A stretch of 64,000 nt of DNA from CALFCE01 sp964411665 (GTDB taxonomy: Bacteria > Pseudomonadota > Gammaproteobacteria > Granulosicoccales > Granulosicoccaceae): NCBI GenBank assembly GCA_964411665.1, contig CAYPMR010000005.1, forward strand, positions 1 to 64,000, in the 5' to 3' direction. A program made the translations under genes and the position numbers. Shown in pieces: positions 45,307-52,677 of the stretch (positions within the stretch are counted from its first letter, which is position 1; every line of letters begins with the position of its first letter). The notes beneath the pieces are model-generated. The model saw only the letters and a program-made list of their open reading frames with translations, was not told the origin of the DNA and did no database searches.

Positions 45307-46194
45307 TTAGAAGCGTTTAAGTTGGTCAAATCTCGGAAAGACTTCATCCAGCATAAATTTGGCTGCTTGAGCAACAATTCTCTGAAAAGGGGCACCATCG
45401 AGAGAAGGGTCGATTCCTTCTCCGAAGACTGGCTCGACTTGAAATTTTGCCTTTATATCAAGTTCCACCTCGCGCGGCAGATCTCTGGACTCGATTTCCG
45501 ATATTTTATCGCCGCTTTTCACCATGCCCCCATCAGCCGGTTTTTTAAACGAGTATCCGTCGGCGCTTGTTACTTCGACGAGATTATCAGAAACCATGTT
45601 GCCAGTAACAGCCATCATTCGGTGCTTATCCCAATTGTTGATTTGGCTGATTTGCCACAGAATCCAATTTTCTGGCCTAGACCGGCGAAGGTAGGGTTGT
45701 ATGCTTTCGATGACTCGAAACCTATCGGAACCAACCTCAATGCCAGGCATTCGACCTCGTCTTTGGTGGGCCTCGGCAAAAGATTCGGCAGTCTCGCAGA
45801 TCGGCATCTGAACTCGGTTCTCTTTTCCTGCGACGGGCTTGGCTATAGCGAACAAAATATGATCGAGACTGCTTCTGATTTGGTGGGCGATTTCACCTAT
45901 GAGGATCGGAATTTCGTGAGGTACAGGCTTTTGTTGCCCGAATCGCCAAATGACGCTCCCTTGCTCGTTCATCTCGGCCCTGACATCATAGAAATCAGAC
46001 TTCTTAAGGGGCTTGCAAGCTTGGTTGAGGTCGTTGATGTGAGTTACGGCCCGCATTACCTTGATTTTCGCTCCATATAGTGGATCGTCTGAACTAGTTT
46101 GAAATCGATAAGTTTTTGCCTCTCCATTCGGAACTTCCCGAAATGACAAGTTGGGTGAAAGTCGATGACTTGGTTTTGATTGATCGTCGTTCAT
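45307..46194 (-). CDS. cargo protein with RSSLDH and DKHR motifs, unknown function
   Basis: A 295-residue soluble protein. The middle carries EIAHQIRSSLDHILFAIAK and, further on, the segment INNWDKHRMM. The pairing 'H..RSaLDH ... NKHR' defines a widespread uncharacterised family of mobile-element and defence-island proteins with a predicted helical core. I know of no proven function; a HEPN-like nuclease role is only a guess. It starts 12 bases after the 58-residue ribbon-helix-helix gene, so both form an operon. An antisense frame at 45286-46080 is a shadow. Confidence 0.72.
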   Translation of the reverse strand: MNDDQSKPSHRLSPNLSFREVPNGEAKTYRFQTSSDDPLYGAKIKVMRAVTHINDLNQACKPLKKSDFYDVRAEMNEQGSVIWRFGQQKPVPHEIPILIGEIAHQIRSSLDHILFAIAKPVAGKENRVQMPICETAESFAEAHQRRGRMPGIEVGSDRFRVIESIQPYLRRSRPENWILWQISQINNWDKHRMMAVTGNMVSDNLVEVTSADGYSFKKPADGGMVKSGDKISEIESRDLPREVELDIKAKFQVEPVFGEGIDPSLDGAPFQRIVAQAAKFMLDEVFPRFDQLKRF

Positions 46195-46206
46195 ACAGGC
46201 TTTCTT

Positions 46207-46383
46207 TTAATCACTTGCGATTCTTTTTCGGAGCCAATCAGAGACCGACAAATCAGTTTTTGCAGCCATGCGCTTAATGTATGCAGCATCATTCTCAGTG
46301 ACCCTGAATTGCAGCAATACACTCCTGCGCTCTTTGTCCGAAACTTCTGGCCGCCCACGCGGTTTCTTAACCTCTTTTGCCAC
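46207..46383 (-). CDS. ribbon-helix-helix DNA-binding protein, 58 residues
   Basis: A small gene: GTG start at 46383, stop at 46207-46209. The protein begins MAKEVKKPRGRPEVSDKERR, continues with a beta-strand-like SVLLQFRVTENDAAYIKRMA and ends with a helix-turn-helix-like KTDLSVSDWLRKRIASD. This is the RHH pattern of CopG, Arc and MobC-type proteins. AAGGA stands seven bases before the GTG. It leads the operon with the 295-residue gene, diverges from the transposase, and is likely the local repressor. Confidence 0.82.
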   Translation of the reverse strand: MAKEVKKPRGRPEVSDKERRSVLLQFRVTENDAAYIKRMAAKTDLSVSDWLRKRIASD

Positions 46384-46393
46384 ACGAATATCC

Positions 46394-46432
46394 TTGTAAA
46401 ATTTATTTAATGTAATACAATAAATATATCAA
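46394..46432. promoter_or_regulatory. overlapping divergent promoters with an inverted-repeat operator
   Basis: For the transposase (plus strand): TTGTAA at 46394-46399, 16-base spacer, TACAAT at 46416-46421. For the ribbon-helix-helix operon (minus strand): TTGATA at 46427-46432, 17-base spacer, TAAATA at 46404-46409. Both overlap the inverted repeat ATTTATT / AATAAAT (46401-46407 and 46419-46425). A repressor bound there would block both. The boxes are read by eye and need mapping. Confidence 0.5.
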
Positions 46433-46448
46433 GTCAAGGGAGCGAATC

Positions 46449-47291
46449 ATGCCAAAACACCTCGAAATCGAAAAGAAAACCCTCGCAATGTCAATGTTGT
46501 GTGAAGGTAACTCTATTCGCGGTGTTGAGCGCATGACAGGCATTCACCGCGACACCATAATGCGCTTGGCTGTTCGTGTTGGTAACGGCATGAAGAAAGT
46601 ACAGGACGAGTTGTTTACTGGTCTTGAATCCAAGCGGCTAGAGATTGACGAAATCTGGGGATTTGTTGGTGCAAAGGCGTTAACCACCAAGACCAGAGAG
46701 ATAGAAGGCGCTTGTGATGATTGGACATGGATCGCGCTGGATGCCGATACAAAGCTAGTCCCGTCATGGCATGTTAGCGACCGCAAGCAGGTGGATGCTG
46801 ACGCTCTAATCTCTGATCTGAAATCAAAGCTGGTGAATCGCCCTCAAATATCAACTGACGGCCTGTCTAACTATATCTGGGCAATTGAGAAAGCATTCGG
46901 TAGCGATGTGGATTACGGCAGTATTGTCAAAACCTACAGCCAAAGGGATCTCAAAGGAGCGCGCCGTTACTCATTACCGGAGGTCGTATCAACTAAAAAA
47001 GAAGTGATGCAGGGGAATCCAGATGTGGACAAAATCTCAACCTCTTACGTTGAAAAGCAAAACCACACTCTGCGAATGCATTGCCGTCGACTGGCTCGTC
47101 TGACTAACGCTTTCTCAAAGAAGCGCGAGAATTTCGAGGCAGCGATTTCCCTGCACTACGGCTACTACAACTTGGTAAAATCGCACAAGACGATCAAATG
47201 CACGCCTGCGATGGAAGCTGGCAAGACAAAGACATTTTGGACAGTTAGGGATTTGGTTGAAAAAGGCGAATCCGCTCTCAAATTCTCTTAA
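46449..47291 (+). CDS. IS1-family transposase, single-ORF type
   Basis: A 280-residue transposase in one frame, without the frameshift used by classical IS1. The N-terminal helix-turn-helix region reads SMLCEGNSIRGVERMTG with HRDTIMRLA. The DDE triad is Asp67 (LEIDEIWGFV), Asp137 (STDGLSNYI) and Glu202 (YVEKQNHTLR). The RMHCRRLARLTNAFSKK signature near the end is typical of IS1-type enzymes. GGGAG precedes the ATG by seven bases. No disrupting stop or frameshift is seen, so it may be active. Confidence 0.9.
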   Translation: MPKHLEIEKKTLAMSMLCEGNSIRGVERMTGIHRDTIMRLAVRVGNGMKKVQDELFTGLESKRLEIDEIWGFVGAKALTTKTREIEGACDDWTWIALDADTKLVPSWHVSDRKQVDADALISDLKSKLVNRPQISTDGLSNYIWAIEKAFGSDVDYGSIVKTYSQRDLKGARRYSLPEVVSTKKEVMQGNPDVDKISTSYVEKQNHTLRMHCRRLARLTNAFSKKRENFEAAISLHYGYYNLVKSHKTIKCTPAMEAGKTKTFWTVRDLVEKGESALKFS

Positions 47292-47365
47292 GTCATTGAT
47301 ATTTCAGTTTATCTTCAATAATTGTGACGATGCAGGAGCCAGCCGAATCTAATGATATTCTATGT

Positions 47366-47404
47366 ATAGCCGAAATATGTCAGATATGGCATATTTCCAG
47401 CTAT
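47366..47404. promoter_or_regulatory. imperfect palindromic operator of the toxin-antitoxin operon
   Basis: ATAGC-c-GAAATATG, ten bases, CATATTTC-ca-GCTAT. The 8-base inner arms (47372-47379 and 47390-47397) and 5-base outer arms (47366-47370 and 47400-47404) match exactly. It lies 28 bases upstream of the toxin start, where the XRE-type antitoxin would be expected to bind and repress its own operon. Confidence 0.65.
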
Positions 47405-47431
47405 GATCTTCCTAGCTAGGGCTTATTAAGA

Positions 47432-47785
47432 ATGCAACGGGAAAAGCCCCTCCATCGTGCCGCTGGCGTCGACATGCAGACCCCGCCTGTGCCGCGGGAG
47501 AACAGAAAGAGGGCTGGATATTTATTGCGTCAAGTTCAGCTGGGAGATGACCCCGACCCGAATATGTGCTCTAACTTCAAGCCGTATACGCAGATAGGCT
47601 CTGGTTGTTATCAGATTAACTTGGATAAGACATGGCGGATCATATATTGGGTGGGTGCCCACGCGATTTACGTTCTTAATGTCTTTGCTAAAAAAAGCAA
47701 TACGACACCTAAGTCCATAAAGGACGTCTGCGAATCTAGATTGAGAACCTGCAAAGAACATCACAGGGATAACTATGAGCAATAA
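47432..47785 (+). CDS. higB: HigB/RelE-superfamily toxin
   Basis: A 117-residue protein of the phage Gp49-like/HigB toxin type. The core reads RKRAGYLLRQVQLGDDP, then the beta strands YTQIGSGCYQINLDKTWRII and YWVGAHAIYVLNVFAKKSN and the C-terminal helix TPKSIKDVCESRLRTCKEH. Such toxins cut mRNA on the ribosome. The first ~18 residues look poorly conserved, so the start may be the internal ATG at 47474. The toxin comes first and overlaps the antitoxin gene by 11 bases, the usual higBA order. Confidence 0.82.
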   Translation: MQREKPLHRAAGVDMQTPPVPRENRKRAGYLLRQVQLGDDPDPNMCSNFKPYTQIGSGCYQINLDKTWRIIYWVGAHAIYVLNVFAKKSNTTPKSIKDVCESRLRTCKEHHRDNYEQ

Positions 47786-48260
47786 CGAAACTCCCAGAAG
47801 CATAACGTTAGAGGAATTCCTAGACCTTTCCAAGGCCGATATTGCTTATATCGATACCAAGGTTGCGTTAAAGAAGTCAATCAAAAAATTTCGAATTGAG
47901 GCAGGCATCACTCAAAGTGACTTAGCTGATTTGCTAGATTCTAGTCAATCGCGTGTGGCGAAGATGGAAGGCGGAGATACATCGGTTTCCATCGATCTCA
48001 TGTTGAAAGCGCTTTTTGCGCTTGAACTTAGTCGTAATGACATAGCGGCGATCATTTCTCCCGAAATCGATGCGAAAATTGTTCTAGAAGTTGAGCAGCA
48101 GGTGAACAAATGGCGCAAGAACTTCGCCAAAAGGCTCGACCATTTAGAATGGACGATCCATCAAATTGCTGCGCAACCGAAGCGGCCAAAAACTGTAGGC
48201 AACCCGAAGGTCATCTCGTTAAAACAAGATCAGCCTTTACCGTTATGGCAGGTGCAATAG
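47775..48260 (+). CDS. higA: HigA-type XRE antitoxin with C-terminal extension
   Basis: A 161-residue antitoxin. Residues ~34-90 form an XRE helix-turn-helix (KKFRIEAGITQSDLADLLD, then SSQSRVAKMEGGDTSVSIDL). Residues ~95-130 are helical. The last ~30 residues (from IAAQPKRPKT to the end LPLWQVQ) are basic, flexible and finish with a hydrophobic tryptophan-containing patch. In chaperone-dependent HigA antitoxins a similar C-terminal 'chaperone addiction' segment is bound by the SecB-like partner; I infer this here from position and composition. AGGGA precedes the ATG. Confidence 0.85.
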   Translation: MSNNETPRSITLEEFLDLSKADIAYIDTKVALKKSIKKFRIEAGITQSDLADLLDSSQSRVAKMEGGDTSVSIDLMLKALFALELSRNDIAAIISPEIDAKIVLEVEQQVNKWRKNFAKRLDHLEWTIHQIAAQPKRPKTVGNPKVISLKQDQPLPLWQVQ

Positions 48261-48264
48261 AAAA

Positions 48265-48759
48265 ATGTCAGATTTTGTTCTGCAAAACGTTCGCGTTCGA
48301 AAACAACATATAACAACAAGCGATGATATTGCTGACATTGAATTTATAGATCGGAAAGAGGTCGTTCTTGGAAGCCTGAGTTTCCTAGATGGAATAACTG
48401 TTTTCAATTATGAATTATCGCAAAACGAACAGCTTTGGCGTTATCGGTTCGACATTCTTTTGGGTGTTAGAGCCGTCAAAAAGAGTGATAAACAAAAGGA
48501 CAAGAATAGCGAGCAAGAATTGCACTCGGCGCTTTTTGAAATCAGCGCGCTGCTAGCTGTTACGTATGACCACCAAGAAGAAATCGATGTAAATCAGCAT
48601 AATTTCCATACCGAGCATGGGCTATCGCCAATCGAACATGCGTGGCCGTATTGGATGGAAATAGTTGCTGGTTCATGCCAAAGATCAGGATTTTCCCCTC
48701 CAATAGCCCCTCCTCGAAATATACCGAAGTTAGAGATTGGAGTAGAGGCCAACTCGTAA
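48265..48759 (+). CDS. SecB-like chaperone of a toxin-antitoxin-chaperone system
   Basis: A 164-residue protein four bases after the antitoxin. Its C-terminal signature, HAWPYWMEIVAGSCQRSGF followed by SPPIAPP (residues 125-150), matches the SecB family pattern 'hxWPYxRexVxxxxxRxGLPPxxxP'. The earlier FEISALLAVTYDHQEE strand pattern also fits SecB. In Mycobacterium tuberculosis the third gene of the higBA operon (Rv1957) is such a SecB paralogue, which protects the antitoxin from aggregation and degradation. The same role is inferred here. It is not the housekeeping SecB. Confidence 0.78.
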   Translation: MSDFVLQNVRVRKQHITTSDDIADIEFIDRKEVVLGSLSFLDGITVFNYELSQNEQLWRYRFDILLGVRAVKKSDKQKDKNSEQELHSALFEISALLAVTYDHQEEIDVNQHNFHTEHGLSPIEHAWPYWMEIVAGSCQRSGFSPPIAPPRNIPKLEIGVEANS

Positions 48760-48770
48760 ATTCTTGCACA

Positions 48771-49088
48771 ATGTCCGAATATATAAATAACCTGACAGAT
48801 GCCGTTGCGGCCATGCACAAGTGTCGCTGTAGTCATTTTGGAACCGAGCATATAAAGGAAGAGCACGAAGGCAAGGACGTCTGGGAAGGCGATGTGGAGA
48901 TATTTCAGCTTGAAGGGCATCCAAAAGCTAATGTTGCTTATGGATGGGGTTGGATGGATGACGATGACGAAATCCAGTACATTGGGATATTGCAGGTGCC
49001 GCCGGTTGAAGATGCGGTGACGGCTGTTAGGGCGGCTATTGCTTCAGGCAACTTCCCTAAAGATACTAAAGGCGCTAAAAATGGATGA
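48771..49088 (+). CDS. small cargo protein, unknown
   Basis: A 105-residue protein (start MSEYINNLTDAVAAMH) with an N-terminal Cys/His cluster (HKCRCSHFGTEHI), an acidic middle and the segment VWEGDVEIFQLEGHPKANVAYGW, ending with a helix AVTAVRAAIASGNF. Similar 'GDVevFxLxGHPkA' small proteins recur as hypotheticals on plasmids and other mobile DNA; I know of no function. The ATG is 11 bases after the SecB-like gene and it overlaps the next gene by 8 bases, so it is part of the same operon. Confidence 0.7.
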   Translation: MSEYINNLTDAVAAMHKCRCSHFGTEHIKEEHEGKDVWEGDVEIFQLEGHPKANVAYGWGWMDDDDEIQYIGILQVPPVEDAVTAVRAAIASGNFPKDTKGAKNG

Positions 49089-49386
49089 TGCAAAGGTGTT
49101 TGAGAATGCGAAATGGATGCAAGAGAATCTTGAAAAGGAACTGAAAACCTTTAGAGATAACAAGGAGGGCTATCCGGAAGATGAGGTCGGAGTACGATAT
49201 TCGTATGCGGACATAAAACACTCTTTTCCGATGCCAGGTGACAACCCAGATGAATTCGGCGGAATTATCGTCGATGAATCGGCCTTAACAGATATGACCA
49301 ATCGCATCCGAATGAGGTTTGGTCGATTTGACGATTCTCCTCGGCTGCCAGGATATGAATTCAAGAGATTTTCGGGAAGTCAATAG
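49081..49386 (+). CDS. small cargo protein at the right end, unknown
   Basis: A 101-residue acidic protein starting MDDAKVFENAKWMQENLEKE, with a predicted N-terminal coiled-coil-like helix and a mixed C-terminal part (GVRYSYADIKHSFPMPGDN). I recognise no family. It overlaps the previous gene by 8 bases. Its stop codon is only 8 bases from the right terminal repeat, so the operon fills the element to its edge. Confidence 0.65.
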   Translation: MDDAKVFENAKWMQENLEKELKTFRDNKEGYPEDEVGVRYSYADIKHSFPMPGDNPDEFGGIIVDESALTDMTNRIRMRFGRFDDSPRLPGYEFKRFSGSQ

Positions 49387-49394
49387 TCGTCAGA

Positions 49395-49412
49395 TTTTAT
49401 TAGGACACTACC
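49395..49412. repeat. right terminal inverted repeat
   Basis: TTTTATTAGGACACTACC, perfect inverse of the left repeat at 45189-45206. Confidence 0.95.
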
Positions 49413-49420
49413 CTGCAGTA
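49413..49420. repeat. target site duplication, right copy
   Basis: CTGCAGTA, identical to 45181-45188. Confidence 0.93.
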
Positions 49421-49517
49421 TGTATGCAATTTCCCGATTATACCGGCCCTGCCTGTCCTCGATTGAGTGCAATAGTGATAAAGCTGCAGAAAACAACATG
49501 TTAGAAAGGGACAGCTG

Positions 49518-50594
49518 ATGCTGGTGCTTGGCGTAGAGTCCTCTTGTGACGAAACCGCGGTCGCTCTGTACGATAGTAGCCGGGGTTTGCAGGCCCATTT
49601 GATCCACAGCCAGATTGATTTACATGCCGCATATGGTGGCGTTGTACCTGAACTTGCATCACGTGACCACATTAAGCGCTTGATGCCCTTGTTGAATCAG
49701 CTGCTTGAGCAATCCGGTCAGAGTTTGTCCGCTATCGACGCGGTGGCTTACACCAGTGGGCCCGGGCTTGCAGGTGCTCTGTTGACCGGCGCAATGGGTG
49801 CCCGGGCACTAGCCTGGGGTCTCGATGTGCCGGCTATTGCGATCCATCACATGGAGGGCCATTTGCTGTCTCCAATGCTTGAGCAGGATGCGGCAGAACC
49901 GCCGTTTGTCTGTCTGTTGGTGTCGGGTGGGCATTCGCAACTAATAAGGGTTGATGCGATAGGGCGGTATGAATTTCTTGGTGATACACTCGATGATGCA
50001 GCTGGCGAGGCCTTTGACAAGACGGCCAAAGTTCTGGGTTTGCCTTACCCTGGAGGGCCGCATCTGGCAAAGCTTGCAGAGTCCGGTAATCCACGAGCCT
50101 ATGCGTTTCCCCGGCCGATGACTGACCGGCCAGGACTGGATATGAGTTTTAGCGGATTGAAAACGGCTGTGATCGTTGCCTGGAGACAAGTCTGCGAAGC
50201 CTCTCTGGATGCCCCCGATCTGCAATCTTCAAAGGCGGATCTGGCAGCCTCGTTTCAGTCGGCAATTGTCGACACACTCAGAATAAAATGCCAGCGAGCG
50301 TTGCAGCAGGAAGGGCTCAACCACTTGGTAGTTAGTGGTGGCGTCAGTGCCAATCGGCATCTGCGTGCAGTATTTGATCAGAAACTAACCACCTTGGAAG
50401 TTCGTGGTCGCGCTGTTGAAATTGATTATCCGTCGCTCGAATTCTGTACTGATAACGCGGCCATGATCGCTTTGGTTGGTGCTCTGCGCCTGGATTCGCA
50501 GGGTGGGGTGTCTGATGATAGAGGGTCGCTAGAGGTGGAGATACGCCCGCGTTGGCCCATATCCGAACTGCAGCCGTCCGTGATGCCTTGCTGA
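49518..50594 (+). CDS. tsaD: tRNA N6-adenosine threonylcarbamoyltransferase TsaD
   Basis: Transfers the threonylcarbamoyl group to A37 of tRNA (t6A). It starts with MLVLGVESSCDETAVALYD, has the metal ligands in IAIHHMEGHLLSP and the nucleotide-binding segment LLVSGGHSQLI, and ends normally at 358 residues. AAGGGA precedes the ATG. It diverges from rpsU as in many gammaproteobacteria, but a mobile element now lies between them, ending 105 bases upstream. Confidence 0.97.
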   Translation: MLVLGVESSCDETAVALYDSSRGLQAHLIHSQIDLHAAYGGVVPELASRDHIKRLMPLLNQLLEQSGQSLSAIDAVAYTSGPGLAGALLTGAMGARALAWGLDVPAIAIHHMEGHLLSPMLEQDAAEPPFVCLLVSGGHSQLIRVDAIGRYEFLGDTLDDAAGEAFDKTAKVLGLPYPGGPHLAKLAESGNPRAYAFPRPMTDRPGLDMSFSGLKTAVIVAWRQVCEASLDAPDLQSSKADLAASFQSAIVDTLRIKCQRALQQEGLNHLVVSGGVSANRHLRAVFDQKLTTLEVRGRAVEIDYPSLEFCTDNAAMIALVGALRLDSQGGVSDDRGSLEVEIRPRWPISELQPSVMPC

Positions 50595-50611
50595 ATCCTA
50601 TTGGTGTGATC

Positions 50612-51265
50612 TTAAACGTCGGCAGTGGTGTTGTTTGGTGCTGACTTATCGGTGGATTTTTCGTTTACCCGGGGTTCATTTCCTGTGATGAGCCGTTTGA
50701 TGTTTTCCCGGTGCCGCCAATACAGCAACGCGCTGATAATCAGGAAAATCCCTGCAGCCGGTGTCTTGCCGGAAACCAGCAGTAATAACGGTATTGCTGC
50801 GAAGGTAACCAGTGCTGCCAGGGACGAAATCCTGAACACCAGGCAGGTGGCCAACCAAAAGCTCAAAGCGAGTAAACCCGTGATCCAGTGTGTGCCGAGA
50901 ATAGCTCCCAGGCCGGTTGCCACTCCCTTGCCACCACGAAAGCCGAAGAACACCGGGAACAAGTGCCCGAGCACGGCGCCAAGGCCGGCAAGGGCGATCC
51001 AAAACAGGTTCATCCCGAGCATACTGGCCAGCACCGCCGCGACCAGGCCTTTGAGCATATCGCCGATTAAGGTCAACGCTGCCGGCTTTTTGCCGCCCAG
51101 GCGCAATACATTTGTAGCACCCGGGTTTTTCGAGCCAGACTCTCTGGGATCAGGTAGTCCAAGCAAACGACAAACAATGACCGCGCTTGAGAGCGAACCC
51201 AGCAAGTAGGCAATAATGGTGATTATCAATCCGGTGAACAAACCGTCAAATATGAGCTGTGGCAT
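50612..51265 (-). CDS. plsY: glycerol-3-phosphate acyltransferase PlsY
   Basis: An integral membrane enzyme that acylates glycerol-3-phosphate with acyl-phosphate as the first step of phospholipid synthesis. It has about five transmembrane helices and the three family motifs: SGSKNPGATNVLRLGGK, FPVFFGFRGGKGVATG and the later loop. The 217 residues are normal. It converges on tsaD with 17 bases between stops, a conserved neighbourhood. Confidence 0.95.
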   Translation of the reverse strand: MPQLIFDGLFTGLIITIIAYLLGSLSSAVIVCRLLGLPDPRESGSKNPGATNVLRLGGKKPAALTLIGDMLKGLVAAVLASMLGMNLFWIALAGLGAVLGHLFPVFFGFRGGKGVATGLGAILGTHWITGLLALSFWLATCLVFRISSLAALVTFAAIPLLLLVSGKTPAAGIFLIISALLYWRHRENIKRLITGNEPRVNEKSTDKSAPNNTTADV

Positions 51266-51362
51266 AAGTAATTATTGGGTATCGCGTCAGTCTGTGTATC
51301 GCAAGAATCGGATGATACGATCCGGTGATTCCCATTTGATGTCAATTGGGGGCTCTCTGTAA

Positions 51363-52418
51363 ATGGCAACGCCATCTGCACAGGGTCAGCATGCGTACGA
51401 TCTACCCGATTTGCATAGAATCGGGCAGTTGCATGGGCGATGCTTTAGCCCCAGTGGTGATTTTGCAGCAATTCCCGATTTGCTGTCGGAGCGTTTGCTA
51501 CAACGCCTCGATACACTTGCCATGCATCCGGCCACTGTGCTTGATCTGGGGTGTACCAGCGATTACCAACTCAATTCACTGCGCCAACGTTTCCCCGATG
51601 CGAATATTCTGGGTGCCTGTTGGTCCTCTTCCGGTCTGTCACGGCTGAGCTCGACAACAACCCCAGCGCAAGCTCGGCCGCTAGCGGGTGCCTGGCAGCC
51701 CGATACTGCGGTGTCCGAATCGGGTCTGCGGCGTAAACTGGGTCGCACCCTGGCAGGCATTGGCAAGCTTATACCTGTTCGCGGTTTCGCCGCTTCTGCC
51801 AGTAAGCCATGGTCGGTTATTGCAGCCCTGCCTGACCAGTTGCCCTTGCCAGATAACTCTTTTGAGCTGGTTATTGCCAGTCAGGTGTTGCCGTGGTGTC
51901 AGGACCCGGGCGCTGTTTTCAAAGAGATGCATCGCTTGCTGGCGCCGGGCGGGGCGTTTTTCTGGAGTGGCGCCGGGCCGGACACGCTGAGCGAATATCG
52001 GGCTATCTGGCAACAGGTTGATCATTATCCTCACGTCTGGGGATTACGTGACATGCATGATCTGGGTGACGATATGTTGCGTTGTGGATTCAGTGCACCG
52101 GTTATGGATCGAGAGAATCTGACCCTTGAATATGTGTCAGTGGATGCGCTGGTTGCTGATTTGCGCGCTAATGCTCTGGTCAACATAGCGGCTGGTAGAC
52201 GCCGTGGGCTGATGTCGCGAGAAGCTGTTAACCGCCTCAGAGCTGCTGCTGCTTCCTTGTCACCCGACGCTGACGAGAGTATCGATGTTACTTTCGAGCT
52301 GATTCAGGGGCATGGCTGGAAAGCTGAACCTCCACCTGTTGTGGAAAATCGCGATCCAACAGTATTTAAAGTGCCGATTGATGCCATAGCGCGTAAATCG
52401 ACCCAAAAATTTGATTGA
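51363..52418 (+). CDS. BioC-like SAM-dependent methyltransferase
   Basis: A 351-residue class I methyltransferase. Motif I is a variant, TVLDLGCTSDYQLNSL, and the later LPLPDNSFELVIASQVLPW and MHRLLAPGGAFFWSG segments are the usual motifs of the Methyltransf_11 fold. The overall arrangement, including the C-terminal VDALVADLRANALVN, resembles BioC (malonyl-ACP O-methyltransferase of biotin synthesis), but no bio genes are nearby. The SAM-binding Gly-rich loop lacks the usual GxGxG, which may lower or change activity. Confidence 0.78.
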   Translation: MATPSAQGQHAYDLPDLHRIGQLHGRCFSPSGDFAAIPDLLSERLLQRLDTLAMHPATVLDLGCTSDYQLNSLRQRFPDANILGACWSSSGLSRLSSTTTPAQARPLAGAWQPDTAVSESGLRRKLGRTLAGIGKLIPVRGFAASASKPWSVIAALPDQLPLPDNSFELVIASQVLPWCQDPGAVFKEMHRLLAPGGAFFWSGAGPDTLSEYRAIWQQVDHYPHVWGLRDMHDLGDDMLRCGFSAPVMDRENLTLEYVSVDALVADLRANALVNIAAGRRRGLMSREAVNRLRAAAASLSPDADESIDVTFELIQGHGWKAEPPPVVENRDPTVFKVPIDAIARKSTQKFD

Positions 52419-52677
52419 AAAGTGGCTGCGAATCACTTTTGCGTCGCTTGTCTATTGCCTGTGAGTTGCATACTGATCTGCGTAATCGTTCTGCAGGTTT
52501 TTTACGCGAGGACTATTATTCAAAATCGATATATAATTCGGTGGTTGTAATTGCAGTTTCGGTAGTGAAGGGTCGCATCCTTTAGAGTCCGTTGAACGTA
52601 TCAAGTAACATTACAGGCAGCTGACATGGTGCTGGCAAACGTGTGCTGATGGCTTCAAACGTAATCTTTTGGTTTGA

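Larger units (their letters stand above)
45189..49412. mobile_element. IS1-type element with cargo genes, 4,224 bp
   Basis: The boundaries are set by perfect 18-bp inverted repeats (GGTAGTGTCCTAATAAAA at 45189-45206, its reverse complement at 49395-49412) and perfect 8-bp direct repeats outside them. One DDE transposase gene is inside. Simple IS1-type elements are roughly 0.8-1.2 kb, so about 3 kb is cargo: a ribbon-helix-helix gene plus a 295-residue gene on the left, and a toxin-antitoxin-chaperone operon with two small unknown genes on the right. It sits in what was a ~190-base gap between rpsU and tsaD. Intact repeats suggest recent insertion. Confidence 0.93.

Noticed and set aside
45286..46080. 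264-residue frame on the plus strand inside the mobile element
   Set aside because: The opposite strand codes a 295-residue protein with family motifs, spaced as an operon with the ribbon-helix-helix gene; the plus frame has no recognisable features.
46191..46385. 64-residue minus-strand frame starting MWQKRLRNRV
   Set aside because: It is the wrong frame of the 58-residue ribbon-helix-helix gene, which has the better start site and a recognisable fold pattern.
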